A stretch of 64,000 bases of DNA. Origin: Burkholderia ubonensis subsp. mesacidophila (lineage in GTDB: Bacteria > Pseudomonadota > Gammaproteobacteria > Burkholderiales > Burkholderiaceae). The stretch lies in the NCBI RefSeq assembly GCF_002097715.1, contig NZ_CP020738.1, forward strand, positions 2,542,001 through 2,606,000, read 5' to 3'. Positions 48,141 to 58,328 of the stretch are shown one piece after another. The notes below the pieces were generated by a model. That model was not told the DNA's origin. It made no database searches and was given only the letters and a program-made list of their open reading frames with translations. A program made the position numbers and the translations under genes. How positions within the stretch are numbered: position 1 is the stretch's first letter; the number at the start of each line of letters is the position of its first letter.

Positions 48141-49954
48141 TGAATTCCTCTTGAAACGTCCGCCTCCGACTGCGCCTTCCCCGGTCCGATCCGCGCATCG
48201 GACACCGGGCGTTCGCGCGTCGCATCGGATGAATCTTTCAGCGCTCGAACGAACATTTCGGTCGCATAGATGCGGGTGATCTCCACCAGACCGTCCGGAA
48301 AGCCCAGCGCGGCACGCTTGATCAGCCTGGCCAGCGCGTCTGGCTCGACGAGCCGGTTTGCCGCACACCAGCCGTCGACGCAAGTCTCGCGCACGTGCGC
48401 ATGATTGACCTTGATTCCCTCGAGTGCCGAATGCATGATGTCTCCCTTGTCGGTCCGCCATAGATTCGGCAGGCCGGAAGCCGCGAAGACCGATCGGCGG
48501 ACGGCGAGCCGGCTGTGATCCGCAGAAAACATCTCATCGATTCGCATGCCCAGCGCGTGCTCCACGATGGGTTGGGTCAGAAACGGCATCACGGGACGCG
48601 CGTGCGCAGTCTGCACGAGTGCGTCGTCGATGATCGCGCTTGTCGCCGCGATCTGGTACCGCCGCGCCGGCTTCAGCCGCAGCGATAGCCTGCGCATGAT
48701 ATCTCCGTTCAGGTCCGTCATCGGTCGCGGCGCACCGGGCGGTACGACCGCCTGCGACGCCGGCTGGACCGCAGGCTCTCCCAGATAGCGGGACGCCTCG
48801 GACCGAGCCTGCGCGAGCACGGTCCACAGCGGCACCCGGTAATGGATCGCGAGATCGCGCGCCGCGCGCCAGACGCGCCTGAACCGCAGGCTCGACGCCG
48901 CATCGACGAGCACGCCGAACGGCGGCTGCGCCAGGTACAGCGCGTCGCCGCCATGTCCGTTCAGCATGAGCCCGTCGCCCCCAGGAACGCCCGACTCGGC
49001 AAGACCGTTCGCATGCGCGAGAAAGCACAGCTTCGTCGCCGGGATCGCCACCGTCGGCGCACGCTCGACCGGCGTGAACGGCAGGCGCGCAAGCAGCGGA
49101 TAAGTGCGATGCTCGATCTGACAGTGATCGGCAACGGCGCGTGCAATCGACACCTCGTTCGATGACGCGCGCAGCGGATCGAAATGCGTGACCGCAACCG
49201 TCCGCCGATGCAAATCCGCTCGTCGCAACGCGACCGCCAGCGACGTCGAATCGATGCCGCCTGACAACTCGAGGAAGATCGTCGCGTCGCCGTCCAGGCA
49301 CGACCGCTGGACCATGGTCAGCACATCGATGAAGTCACGTCCATCACGACGAGCCGTCCAGTTCCAGGGTGACCACGCGCGCCGGAACTCGAGCGGCTGG
49401 TGACGTTTCCAAAGCACTGCCTGGCCGGGGGGAAGAAGCGAGATGTCGCGCCATCCGGTCGACCCGGGGTCTCCGCAGCCGTACGTCACGAACTGGCTGA
49501 GATAACGCGCATCCGGCTCCCCCGGCACCCGGCCCGGTTCGATCAGTTCGTCGATCGTGCCGCCGACGTGGACCGCGCCGTCAGCCGCCCGATGATAGAA
49601 GACCGATCGCTGGCCACATGGGTCCGACAGAATCAGGAAACGGTCCGCGCGCTTGTCATACACGATGATCGAATAGTCGCCCCAGTACCGCCGGCTCACG
49701 TCTTCGTGATCGATCAACGCCGTGCGCACGATGTCCTCCACGCACACGGGCGCGCCGTCGCGCTCAAACAGCCGGCCCTGGACGGCCCATGCCGCATTCG
49801 AATTTTCTCCGAACACCGGCGGCCGCCGTCCGTCGGACTCGCACGCGCCGAAAAACACCGCGACACAACCGCCCTCGTTCGACCAGACACGTTCGCCGCG
49901 CAGGCGCGATACGGCCTCCGGCCGCATCGATGGTTGCAATACCGCATATGCCAT
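48128..49954 (-). CDS. Lasso-peptide cyclase (C protein, asparagine synthetase-like)
   Basis: The 608-residue protein has an inactive glutamine-amidotransferase-like N-terminal domain and an asparagine-synthetase C-terminal domain with the PP-loop LELSGGIDST (residues 229-237). In lasso systems it adenylates the acidic side chain of the core and joins it to the N-terminal glycine. A TTG at 49960 would add two residues, but the ATG at 49954 is preferred. It lies 21 bases after the B gene stop. Confidence 0.94.
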   Translation of the reverse strand: MAYAVLQPSMRPEAVSRLRGERVWSNEGGCVAVFFGACESDGRRPPVFGENSNAAWAVQGRLFERDGAPVCVEDIVRTALIDHEDVSRRYWGDYSIIVYDKRADRFLILSDPCGQRSVFYHRAADGAVHVGGTIDELIEPGRVPGEPDARYLSQFVTYGCGDPGSTGWRDISLLPPGQAVLWKRHQPLEFRRAWSPWNWTARRDGRDFIDVLTMVQRSCLDGDATIFLELSGGIDSTSLAVALRRADLHRRTVAVTHFDPLRASSNEVSIARAVADHCQIEHRTYPLLARLPFTPVERAPTVAIPATKLCFLAHANGLAESGVPGGDGLMLNGHGGDALYLAQPPFGVLVDAASSLRFRRVWRAARDLAIHYRVPLWTVLAQARSEASRYLGEPAVQPASQAVVPPGAPRPMTDLNGDIMRRLSLRLKPARRYQIAATSAIIDDALVQTAHARPVMPFLTQPIVEHALGMRIDEMFSADHSRLAVRRSVFAASGLPNLWRTDKGDIMHSALEGIKVNHAHVRETCVDGWCAANRLVEPDALARLIKRAALGFPDGLVEITRIYATEMFVRALKDSSDATRERPVSDARIGPGKAQSEADVSRGIQCPS

Positions 49955-49975
49955 GATCAACGCACCGTCGAATCA

Positions 49976-50635
49976 CTAGATTTCGAGAATGACCGCCAGT
50001 TGATCGCGGAGCGTGCTTTCGTCCCCGACCACCTCGCCGTCGAGTTCGGCCCATGCGTGCGCATAGAACGGCCGGCTCTGCACGCCGACGACCAGCCGAA
50101 GATCGTGACCGTAGCGAAAGCCGAGCAAAACCAGCACCGCCCCCCACTCAAGGCACTTGGTCTTCTTCGTGTACAACATGCAGGCTGCATTCAGCGAACG
50201 GATCAGCACATCGATACCAACCGTGCTGCGCTTGCTGCGCGCAAGCCGCTTCCGCTCGATCAGGCGTTTCAGTCCAATCATCCGCTCGGCATTCGCGCAG
50301 CGATGCACGCAGCGGAGCAGCGCCAGCGCTCGCGCAACGATCAGCACGTTCGCCGAAAACGATACGTCGCGCTCCTTGAGCATCCAGCAGTTCAGCGACA
50401 CGCCGGAATATGCGCTGCGCGGGCCAGCACTGATCCATTCGAGCGCCGACTCGTCATTCGGCAATGCGACGCCGAACCCCATCTCGCCACCACGGCCACT
50501 GCCCGCGCGAGCTTCGTCGGCGCGGCGCCTCAACTCCCTCGATTGCCGCTCGGAAAATACCGTATAGGCGTCACTCGCCATATCGAGGCTGATTAGCTGA
50601 TTTTCGAACCAGGCAAAATGAATATCTCTATTCAT
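49976..50635 (-). CDS. Lasso-peptide leader peptidase (B protein, RRE plus transglutaminase fold)
   Basis: The 219-residue protein combines an N-terminal RiPP-recognition element (HFAWFENQLISLDMASDAY region, about residues 1-80) and a C-terminal transglutaminase-core-3 protease. The expected triad is Cys161 (TKCLEWG), His193 (AHAWAELDG) and Asp199. It binds the precursor leader and cuts it before the core. One fused B gene is usual for proteobacteria; actinobacteria often split it. Its start lies 57 bases after the precursor gene, across a GC-rich hairpin. Confidence 0.93.
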   Translation of the reverse strand: MNRDIHFAWFENQLISLDMASDAYTVFSERQSRELRRRADEARAGSGRGGEMGFGVALPNDESALEWISAGPRSAYSGVSLNCWMLKERDVSFSANVLIVARALALLRCVHRCANAERMIGLKRLIERKRLARSKRSTVGIDVLIRSLNAACMLYTKKTKCLEWGAVLVLLGFRYGHDLRLVVGVQSRPFYAHAWAELDGEVVGDESTLRDQLAVILEI

Positions 50636-50646
50636 ATTATCCGCTC

Positions 50647-50671
50647 GCCCACCCCAACTGACGGGGCGGGC
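50647..50671 (-). promoter_or_regulatory. Hairpin between precursor and maturation genes
   Basis: A 9-base-pair stem (GCCCGCCCC with GGGGTGGGC, one G-U pair) and loop GTCAGTT lies between the precursor stop and the B gene start. Such a structure can attenuate transcription or protect the upstream RNA from decay, so that more precursor than enzyme is made. No T-run follows. Confidence 0.7.
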
Positions 50672-50692
50672 TCGAATCAGTGAACGAAGCGC

Positions 50693-50824
50693 TTAGAACT
50701 TATACACCCACGCACCGATTTCCAGGATCGACCCGCCCCGGGTGCCTTGCGTAGACTCGGTCGCATTCACCGTCTCGACTTCTTCGAAATCCAGAACTTC
50801 AACGATTTCCTGTTGCTGATCCAT
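50693..50824 (-). CDS. Lasso-peptide precursor (A peptide)
   Basis: This 43-codon gene encodes an acidic leader (residues 1-26, containing VLDFEEVETVNATESTQ) and a core GTRGGSILEIGAWVYKF (27-43). The marks are: Thr25 at position -2 of the leader end, Gly27 as core residue 1, and Glu35 as core residue 9, giving a nine-residue macrolactam ring; and the operon order A-B-C-D with the maturation enzymes. A strong AAGGAGAGG lies six bases before the ATG. The product should be a threaded peptide with an eight-residue tail, where Trp, Tyr or Phe could lock the ring. Activity, perhaps antibacterial, is unknown. Confidence 0.92.
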   Translation of the reverse strand: MDQQQEIVEVLDFEEVETVNATESTQGTRGGSILEIGAWVYKF

Positions 50825-50892
50825 TTAACCTCTCCTTATTCAAAAAATCACAACCAGACATGATTCGCAAAAAAAGAAGACAGAAAAACTTC

Positions 50893-50909
50893 AAGCATTT
50901 CGAATGCTT
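50893..50909. promoter_or_regulatory. Inverted repeat in the precursor leader region
   Basis: A perfect 7-base inverted repeat AAGCATT-TCG-AATGCTT lies just downstream of the candidate -10 box of the precursor gene (minus strand). It could be an operator or a hairpin in the leader RNA. Confidence 0.45.
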
Positions 50910-50914
50910 CATAT

Positions 50915-50944
50915 ATTATCAAGCAAACCGTAATGCCGAAGTAA
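50915..50944 (-). promoter_or_regulatory. Candidate promoter of the lasso-peptide operon
   Basis: On the minus strand TTACTT (50939-50944) and GATAAT (50915-50920) are separated by 18 bases, in a strongly AT-rich stretch 90-120 bases before the precursor ATG. The match is moderate; other TA-rich hexamers nearby are possible. The 267 bases between the precursor and the divergent S10 gene (50825-51091) hold no other gene. Confidence 0.45.
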
Positions 50945-51091
50945 TTCTATTGGAAAAATCCTCATCCGCAACAATCCAGCCCGGATAATATTTCCCAATT
51001 GATTAAAAATGTTCATATTAAATATCAATCACGCCGATTCCACACGAAATAAATTCACCATTCGAATCAATTACTCTCATAAGATCGGTTA

Positions 51092-52648
51092 ATGAAAAAC
51101 AACCTCCCGAACTCTCGACATGCGTGGCGGCTGCTCGCGGCACTGACGACGCTGCTTTGCGCATGCGGCGGTCAGGACCATGATGCTGCACCCGGCCAAT
51201 CGCCTCCATTGCCCGCATCCGCGTCACAGCCGGCGGCCGGCATCGACCGGCCGTTCGTCGACGAGCGCTCGTACTCGAATCGCGGCGACGCCGCGCTGAA
51301 CGATGCATCCGAAGCGGCCGCCGTCGTTCATCGACAGATCATGGTCGGCGGCCGCACGCTGCCCTACACGGCAACCACGGGACATCTGTCCGCGACGGAC
51401 CGCGATACGGGGAAGCGCGCTTCGATGTTCTACGTTGCGTACTCGGTCGACAATATTGATCCCGTCCGACGTCCGGTCACGTTCCTGTTCAACGGCGGTC
51501 CCGTTACCGCGAGCGTCTGGTTGCATCTCGGCAGTTGGGGGCCCAAGCGGATTTCGACGGAGACACGCGCCGCGGACGGAAGCAGCTACCCGTTGATCGA
51601 TTCCAGCGACAGCCTGCTCGACCAGACCGATCTCGTGTTCGTCGATGCCGTCGGCTCCGGCTATTCGCAAGCGATCGCGCCGAGCGTGAATCGGGATTTC
51701 TGGGGCGTGGACGCGGACGCGACCGTATTCCGCGACTTCATCTCGCGTTACGTCGCCGTCAACGGACGCGGCGCATCCCCAATCTATCTCTACGGGGAAT
51801 CGTACGGCGGCATTCGCGCGGGCGTGCTCGCCGATCTTCTCGAAACGGCGGGCATCAAGGTGAGCGGCGTCGTGCTGAACTCGCCGATCCTGAATTTCAA
51901 CACCGCATGCGACCTCGGTGCGCCGGATTGCACAGGTTTCGTTCCGACCTACGCCGCGGTATCCACGTATCACCGCGTGTCGAACAAGCCCGAGGCGATG
52001 TCGCCCGCCGACTACATCGAGCAGGCTCGCCGCTTTTCCATCGACGCGTATCGGCCCGCGCTGCGGGCCAGCATCGACCTCGGCACCGCACCATCCATCG
52101 CACTGTTGTCGGCATTGAACGGCTACACCGGTCTTGCGTCGAGCCTGTGGGCGAATCATCTCAACCTGACGCCCGACATTTACTCCGTCAACGTGAAGCC
52201 GGGATACGTCGTCGACATCAATGACGGACGTCTCGCCACGCCGGCCGGCGGCGACTGGAGCGATCCATACAGCGACGCGTTCGAAAGCCACATCCGCACG
52301 CTGCTCCCCGGCTTCCTCGGCTACCGGAGCGGATCAACCTATTCGATGGCCGCGGGTGACTCCTGGCAATGGACGCACGACGGGCTGCCATTGCCCGATG
52401 CAATTCCCGATCTCGCCTCGGCGCTCACTCAGAATCCCGATATGAAGATCCTCGCATTGAACGGCTACCACGACCTGAACTGTCCATTTTTCCAGACCGA
52501 TCTGGAACTGGCGCGAATCGGCAAGATGTCGCAGGTGCGCTCGTACACATTCGCCGGCGGGCACATGACCTACCTGACCGAAGCGTCGCCCGAGCCGTTG
52601 AGACAGGCATTGCGCGATTTCTACGGACACCCCGGAGCCGGATCATGA
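51092..52648 (+). CDS. S10-family serine carboxypeptidase-like lipoprotein
   Basis: The 518-residue protein has a lipoprotein signal (Cys25 in LLCACGG) and an alpha/beta-hydrolase peptidase domain of the S10 type: nucleophile Ser237 in GESYGG, Asp461 in NGYHDLNCPF and His491 in GGHMTY, in the expected order. It should trim C-terminal residues of peptides outside the cytoplasm. It diverges from the lasso operon and its stop codon overlaps the EF-hand gene start (ATGA). A role in processing or destroying the lasso peptide is a guess from position. Confidence 0.88.
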   Translation: MKNNLPNSRHAWRLLAALTTLLCACGGQDHDAAPGQSPPLPASASQPAAGIDRPFVDERSYSNRGDAALNDASEAAAVVHRQIMVGGRTLPYTATTGHLSATDRDTGKRASMFYVAYSVDNIDPVRRPVTFLFNGGPVTASVWLHLGSWGPKRISTETRAADGSSYPLIDSSDSLLDQTDLVFVDAVGSGYSQAIAPSVNRDFWGVDADATVFRDFISRYVAVNGRGASPIYLYGESYGGIRAGVLADLLETAGIKVSGVVLNSPILNFNTACDLGAPDCTGFVPTYAAVSTYHRVSNKPEAMSPADYIEQARRFSIDAYRPALRASIDLGTAPSIALLSALNGYTGLASSLWANHLNLTPDIYSVNVKPGYVVDINDGRLATPAGGDWSDPYSDAFESHIRTLLPGFLGYRSGSTYSMAAGDSWQWTHDGLPLPDAIPDLASALTQNPDMKILALNGYHDLNCPFFQTDLELARIGKMSQVRSYTFAGGHMTYLTEASPEPLRQALRDFYGHPGAGS

Positions 52649-53109
52649 CCGTCAAGACACCTCGCCCATTCCACCCGGCCGCCGCTTGGCCACGCAGCAT
52701 GGTCCATCCCGCGCTGCGCGCGCGCGTCTTCGCCATCGCATTGACGGGCGTGCTGTCGTGCGCCCCGAGACTCGCCAGCGCCGACGCGGCAGCGAATGCC
52801 GCATATGGCCCGGGCGCGGAGCGACAGCGCACGCAACCGGAGCGCATCGAGATTCCGCGCGACATCCGGCAGCCGACCGAACCGCCCTTGTCAGGACAAG
52901 ATCTGCTACAACATTTGCGCGACCGTTACCGACAACGTTTCGACGCGGCCGACGTGCAAGGAGCGGGCCGCATCACCAAAGAACAGGCGCGTCGCGCCGG
53001 ATGGGGCTACGTTGTACGAAACTTCGACGCAATGGATGGGACGGGTAGCGGAACCGTCGGCTTCAGCGACATCATGAACTTCATGCGCCGCAACGGGGCC
53101 GGCTTGTAA
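52645..53109 (+). CDS. Exported EF-hand-like protein
   Basis: The 154-residue protein has an N-terminal signal peptide (about residues 20-46) and two EF-hand-like segments near the C-terminus: FDAADVQGAGRITKEQA (loop about 103-114, lacking several ligands) and FDAMDGTGSGTVGFSDI (loop about 131-142, better, but ending in Asp rather than Glu). It may bind one calcium ion. Its start overlaps the S10 peptidase stop, so a functional partnership is likely. Confidence 0.78.
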   Translation: MTVKTPRPFHPAAAWPRSMVHPALRARVFAIALTGVLSCAPRLASADAAANAAYGPGAERQRTQPERIEIPRDIRQPTEPPLSGQDLLQHLRDRYRQRFDAADVQGAGRITKEQARRAGWGYVVRNFDAMDGTGSGTVGFSDIMNFMRRNGAGL

Positions 53110-53320
53110 CGAACGCCGCGCGACCGACCGGCGTTCGGCGCACCGCCGCTTCTCGTTGCGTCAAGCGCCGCTGCCGTGATCGCGACACCCGCATCCGGCG
53201 CCGTGCGCGTGACAAATGTAGTTGACCTGACTACGATCGAAGCCAAATCAGCTACAAATTTCCTGCAAACCGCCGTGCCGACGCCTCCAACACGATCCGG
53301 CAGCAAACACCCCGGCCACG

Positions 53321-53345
53321 CCGCCGGCCCGTTGCAGGCCGGCGG
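53321..53345 (-). terminator. Hairpin after the liv operon
   Basis: A perfect 9-base-pair stem (CCGCCGGCC / GGCCGGCGG) with loop CGTTGCA lies just beyond the livF stop codon on the minus strand. No T-run follows, so it may be an mRNA-protecting hairpin or rho-assisted terminator. Confidence 0.6.
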
Positions 53346-53354
53346 CTTCCTGCA

Positions 53355-54055
<701 letters not shown>

Positions 54056-54056
<1 letters not shown>

Positions 54057-54829
54057 CACTCTTCCCCCAGATACGCCTTGATCACGCGCGGATCGTTGCG
54101 GACCGCCTCCGGCGAGCCGATCACGATCGGCCGGCCGTGCTCCATCACGAGAATGCGATCCGACACGCCCATCACGAGGCTCATGTCGTGCTCGATCAGC
54201 AGCACCGCGACGCCGAACTCGCGACGCAGCCGGTCGATCAGGTGCTGCAGCTCGATCTTCTCCTGCGGGTTGAGGCCGGCCGCCGGCTCGTCGAGCATCA
54301 GCAGGCGCGGCTCGGTGATCATGCAGCGCGCGATCTCGAGCCGGCGCTGGTGGCCGTACGACAGCGTGCCCGCCGGCCGGTTGGCGACCGACGTCAGGTT
54401 CATCCGCTCGAGCCACACGGCCGCGCGTTCGAGCGCTTCCTTCTCCGCGCGCCGGTACGCCGGCGTCGCGAACAGGCCGTGCAGCAGCCCCGACTTCACC
54501 TTGCGGTGCTGCGCGACGAGCAGGTTCTCGACGACCGTCAGCGACTTGAACAGACGGATGTTCTGGAACGTCCGCACGAGGCCCTTCAACGCGATCTGGT
54601 GGCTCGCGAGCCCCGCGATGCGGTGCCCGTCGAGCACGACCTCGCCCGAGGTCGGCTTGTAGAAGCCGCCGACGCAGTTGAACACGGTGGTCTTGCCCGC
54701 GCCGTTCGGCCCGATGATCGCGAACACCTCGTCGCGGCGCACGTCGAAATCGATGCCGTCGACGGCGAGCAGCCCGCCGAAGCGCATCTGCAGCCCAGCG
54801 ACCTTCAACAGTTCTGCATTCGCGCTCAT
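54056..54829 (-). CDS. livG: Branched-chain amino-acid ABC transporter ATPase LivG
   Basis: The 257-residue ATPase has Walker [10 protein letters not shown], the LivG-specific [21 protein letters not shown], signature [15 protein letters not shown] and Walker [14 protein letters not shown]. Its start overlaps the end of livM (ATGA), so it is translationally coupled. It pairs with LivF. Confidence 0.95.
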
Positions 54830-56097
54830 TGCGGCAGCTCCACGTGGGGACGGCTCGCGGGCAACAGGCCCTGCGGACGCCACATCATCATCAACACCAT
54901 CACCAGGCCGAAGATCAGCATCCGGTACTCGGCAAACCCGCGCGCGACTTCCGGCAGCACGGTCAGCAGGATCGCCGCGAGGATCACGCCGAGCTGCGAG
55001 CCCATCCCGCCGAGCACGACGATCGCGAGGATCAGCGCCGACTCGATGAAGGTGAACGATTCCGGATTCACGAGGCCCTGGCGCGCCGCGAAGAACGCGC
55101 CGCCGATGCCCGCGAACGCCGCGCCGAGCGTGAACGCCGACAGCTTGATGCGGGTCGGGTTGAGCCCCAGCGAACGGCACGCGATCTCGTCGTCGCGCAG
55201 CGCTTCCCACGCACGGCCCATCGGCATGCGGATCAGGCGGCTCGTCACGAACAGCGTGAAGCCGACCAGCAGCAGCGCGAGCAGGTACAGGAAGATCACC
55301 ATGTGCTCGCCGCTGTACTCCAGACCGATCAGCTCGTGGAAGGTCTTCGCGCCTTCGACGCTCGCGGTGCGCGCCATCTCGAAGCCGAACACGGTCGGCT
55401 TCGGAATGCTCGAGATGCCGTCCGGCCCGCCGGTGAGGCTCGTCAGGTTGTTCGCGAGCAGGCGGATGATCTCGCCGAAGCCGAGCGTGACGATCGCGAG
55501 ATAGTCGCCGCGCAGCCGCAGCACCGGGAAGCCGAGCAGGAAGCCGAACGTCGCCGACGCGATCGCGGCGAGCGGCAGGCATTCCCAGAACGTGAGCCCG
55601 AAGTACTGGTTGAGCATCGCATACGTGTAGCCGCCGACCGCGTAGAAGCCGACGTAGCCGAGGTCGAGCAGGCCCGCGAAGCCGACCACGATGTTCAGCC
55701 CGAGGCCGAGGATCACGTAGATCAGCGCGAGCGTCGCGACGTCGACCGCGCCGCGCGACCCGAAGAACGGCCACACGAGGCCGACCGCGAGCAGCACCCA
55801 GACGATCGCGCGCTGCTGCGTCGCGCCCATCGCGGGCATCGCCGGCAGCGTCACCGCGGCTTTCGCGCGCGTGAGCCACGGCTTGAACAGCTGGAACAGG
55901 AACACGGCCGCGACCGCGATCCACACGGGGCGCCAGTGCGGCTCGAGCACGACCTGGTAGCCGTCGAGCTTCAGTTGCAGGCCGAGCACGGGCACCGTGA
56001 GGATCGCCGTCAGGAGCGCGGCGGCCACGGCGTTCTTCAGCGTGTCGCCGAACGAGGCGCCGGCAGCCGGCCGGCGGACGGAAATGACTTGGCTCAT
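54826..56097 (-). CDS. livM: Branched-chain amino-acid ABC transporter permease LivM
   Basis: The 423-residue permease has about ten membrane segments and the family motifs [44 protein letters not shown] and [13 protein letters not shown]. An N-terminal extension of about 100 residues with added helices is a known variant of this family. It lies 11 bases after livH. Confidence 0.94.
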   Translation of the reverse strand: MSQVISVRRPAAGASFGDTLKNAVAAALLTAILTVPVLGLQLKLDGYQVVLEPHWRPVWIAVAAVFLFQLFKPWLTRAKAAVTLPAMPAMGATQQRAIVWVLLAVGLVWPFFGSRGAVDVATLALIYVILGLGLNIVVGFAGLLDLGYVGFYAVGGYTYAMLNQYFGLTFWECLPLAAIASATFGFLLGFPVLRLRGDYLAIVTLGFGEIIRLLANNLTSLTGGPDGISSIPKPTVFGFEMARTASVEGAKTFHELIGLEYSGEHMVIFLYLLALLLVGFTLFVTSRLIRMPMGRAWEALRDDEIACRSLGLNPTRIKLSAFTLGAAFAGIGGAFFAARQGLVNPESFTFIESALILAIVVLGGMGSQLGVILAAILLTVLPEVARGFAEYRMLIFGLVMVLMMMWRPQGLLPASRPHVELPQ

Positions 56098-56108
56098 CTG
56101 CGCCTCCC

Positions 56109-57035
<927 letters not shown>

Positions 57036-57151
57036 GTGCGGGAAGCTCCCGGTAGCGCCGCGCCATGCGCCGCCGCCGGATCACGGCGGGGCTGCGGGCA
57101 ACGCACGGTGTCGTCACGAGCCGCCCGTCGACCGCTCGCGCGGCGACAATA

Positions 57152-57190
57152 CGCACCCGCCCCGCCCGGGTCTCGGGCGGGGCGGGTGCG
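57152..57190 (-). promoter_or_regulatory. Strong hairpin between livK and livH
   Basis: A perfect 16-base-pair GC-rich stem (CGCACCCGCCCCGCCC and its complement) with a seven-base loop follows livK by about 16 bases. It is well placed to stabilise the livK message and to limit read-through into livHMGF, giving excess binding protein. No T-run follows. Confidence 0.8.
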
Positions 57191-57206
57191 CGGGCGGGTA
57201 CTCCGT

Positions 57207-58328
57207 TTAGTTGGCGGCGACGGTCTTCGTCGCGTCCTTGTGCCACGTGTAGACGACGAACTTGAACGCCTTCAGGTCGCCCTGTGCGTCGAACGCGACC
57301 TTGCCGATCGGCGTGTCGAACGTCGTCTTGTGCAGGTACGCGGCGACCTTCGTCGGGTCGGTGGACTTCGCTCCCGCGATCGAGTCGGCGATGACCTTCA
57401 CCGCCGCATACGCCGGCATCTGGAACGGGCCGTTCGCGTCGCGCTTCTTGTCGGCGAATGCCTTCACGAGCGATGCGTTGGCCGGGTCGGCCGTGAAGTC
57501 GGCCGGCAGCGTGACGAGCATGCCTTCCGACGACGGGCCGGCGATCGCCGTCACGTCCTTGTTGCCGACGCCCTCAGGCCCCATGAAGGTGGCCTTCACG
57601 CCCTGCTCGCGCGCCTGGCGCATCAGCAGGCCCATTTCCGGGTGGTAGCCGCCGAAGTAGACGAAGTCGACGCCTTGCGACTTCAGCTTCGTGATGATCG
57701 CCGAGTAGTCCGAATCGCCGGCGTTGACGCCTTCGAACAGCACGACCGGGATCTTCGCGGCTTCGAGGTCCTTCTTCACCGACGATGCGATGCCCTGGCC
57801 GTACGACTGCTTGTCGTGCAGCACCGCGACCTTCTTCGGCTTCACGTGCGTGATGATGTACTTCGCCGCCGCCGGGCCTTGCTGGTCGTCGCGGCCGATC
57901 GTGCGGAAGATGAAGTGACGCTTCTTGCCTTCGGTCAGCTGCGGCGCGGTGGCCGACGGCGTGACCATCACGATGCCTTCGTTCTCGTAGATGTCGGACG
58001 CGGGAATCGTCGAACCCGAGCACACGTGGCCGATCACGTACTTGATCTTCTGGCTGACGATCTTGTTGGCGACCGCGACGGCCTGCTTCGGCTCGCACGC
58101 GTCGTCCATCATCACCACTTCGAACTTGTTGCCGCCCGCGCCGCCCGCTGCGTTGATCTGCTCGATCGCGGTCAGCGCGCCGGCCTTCACCATGTCGCCG
58201 TACTGGGCGACCGAGCCGCTCATCGGCCCGGCAATGGCGATCTTCACGGTTTCCGCTTGCGCGGCGGCGGCGCCGGCGGCGAACAGCACGGCGGCGACGG
58301 AGATGGACGTAAGACGGGACAGCGTCAT
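57207..58328 (-). CDS. livK: Branched-chain amino-acid-binding protein LivK
   Basis: The 373-residue periplasmic protein has a Sec signal (cleavage after about residue 25, AQA-ET) and the LIVBP fold: KIAIAGPMSGSVAQYGDM, MMDDACEPKQAVAVANKIV, YVIGHVCSGSTIPASDIYE and FIFRTIGRDDQQG. It captures leucine, isoleucine and valine for LivHMGF. Its start is fixed by GGAG upstream. It heads the operon and is separated from livH by a hairpin. Confidence 0.94.
   Translation of the reverse strand: MTLSRLTSISVAAVLFAAGAAAAQAETVKIAIAGPMSGSVAQYGDMVKAGALTAIEQINAAGGAGGNKFEVVMMDDACEPKQAVAVANKIVSQKIKYVIGHVCSGSTIPASDIYENEGIVMVTPSATAPQLTEGKKRHFIFRTIGRDDQQGPAAAKYIITHVKPKKVAVLHDKQSYGQGIASSVKKDLEAAKIPVVLFEGVNAGDSDYSAIITKLKSQGVDFVYFGGYHPEMGLLMRQAREQGVKATFMGPEGVGNKDVTAIAGPSSEGMLVTLPADFTADPANASLVKAFADKKRDANGPFQMPAYAAVKVIADSIAGAKSTDPTKVAAYLHKTTFDTPIGKVAFDAQGDLKAFKFVVYTWHKDATKTVAAN

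Noticed and set aside
49955..49960. A TTG start for the lasso cyclase
   Set aside because: An ATG two codons later gives a normal start and nothing supports the TTG.
50693..50824. Lasso core beginning at Gly30 or Gly31 of the precursor
   Set aside because: Although Thr28 would also be at -2 for Gly30, Glu35 would then close a ring of only six residues (five for Gly31), below the seven to nine seen in lasso peptides.
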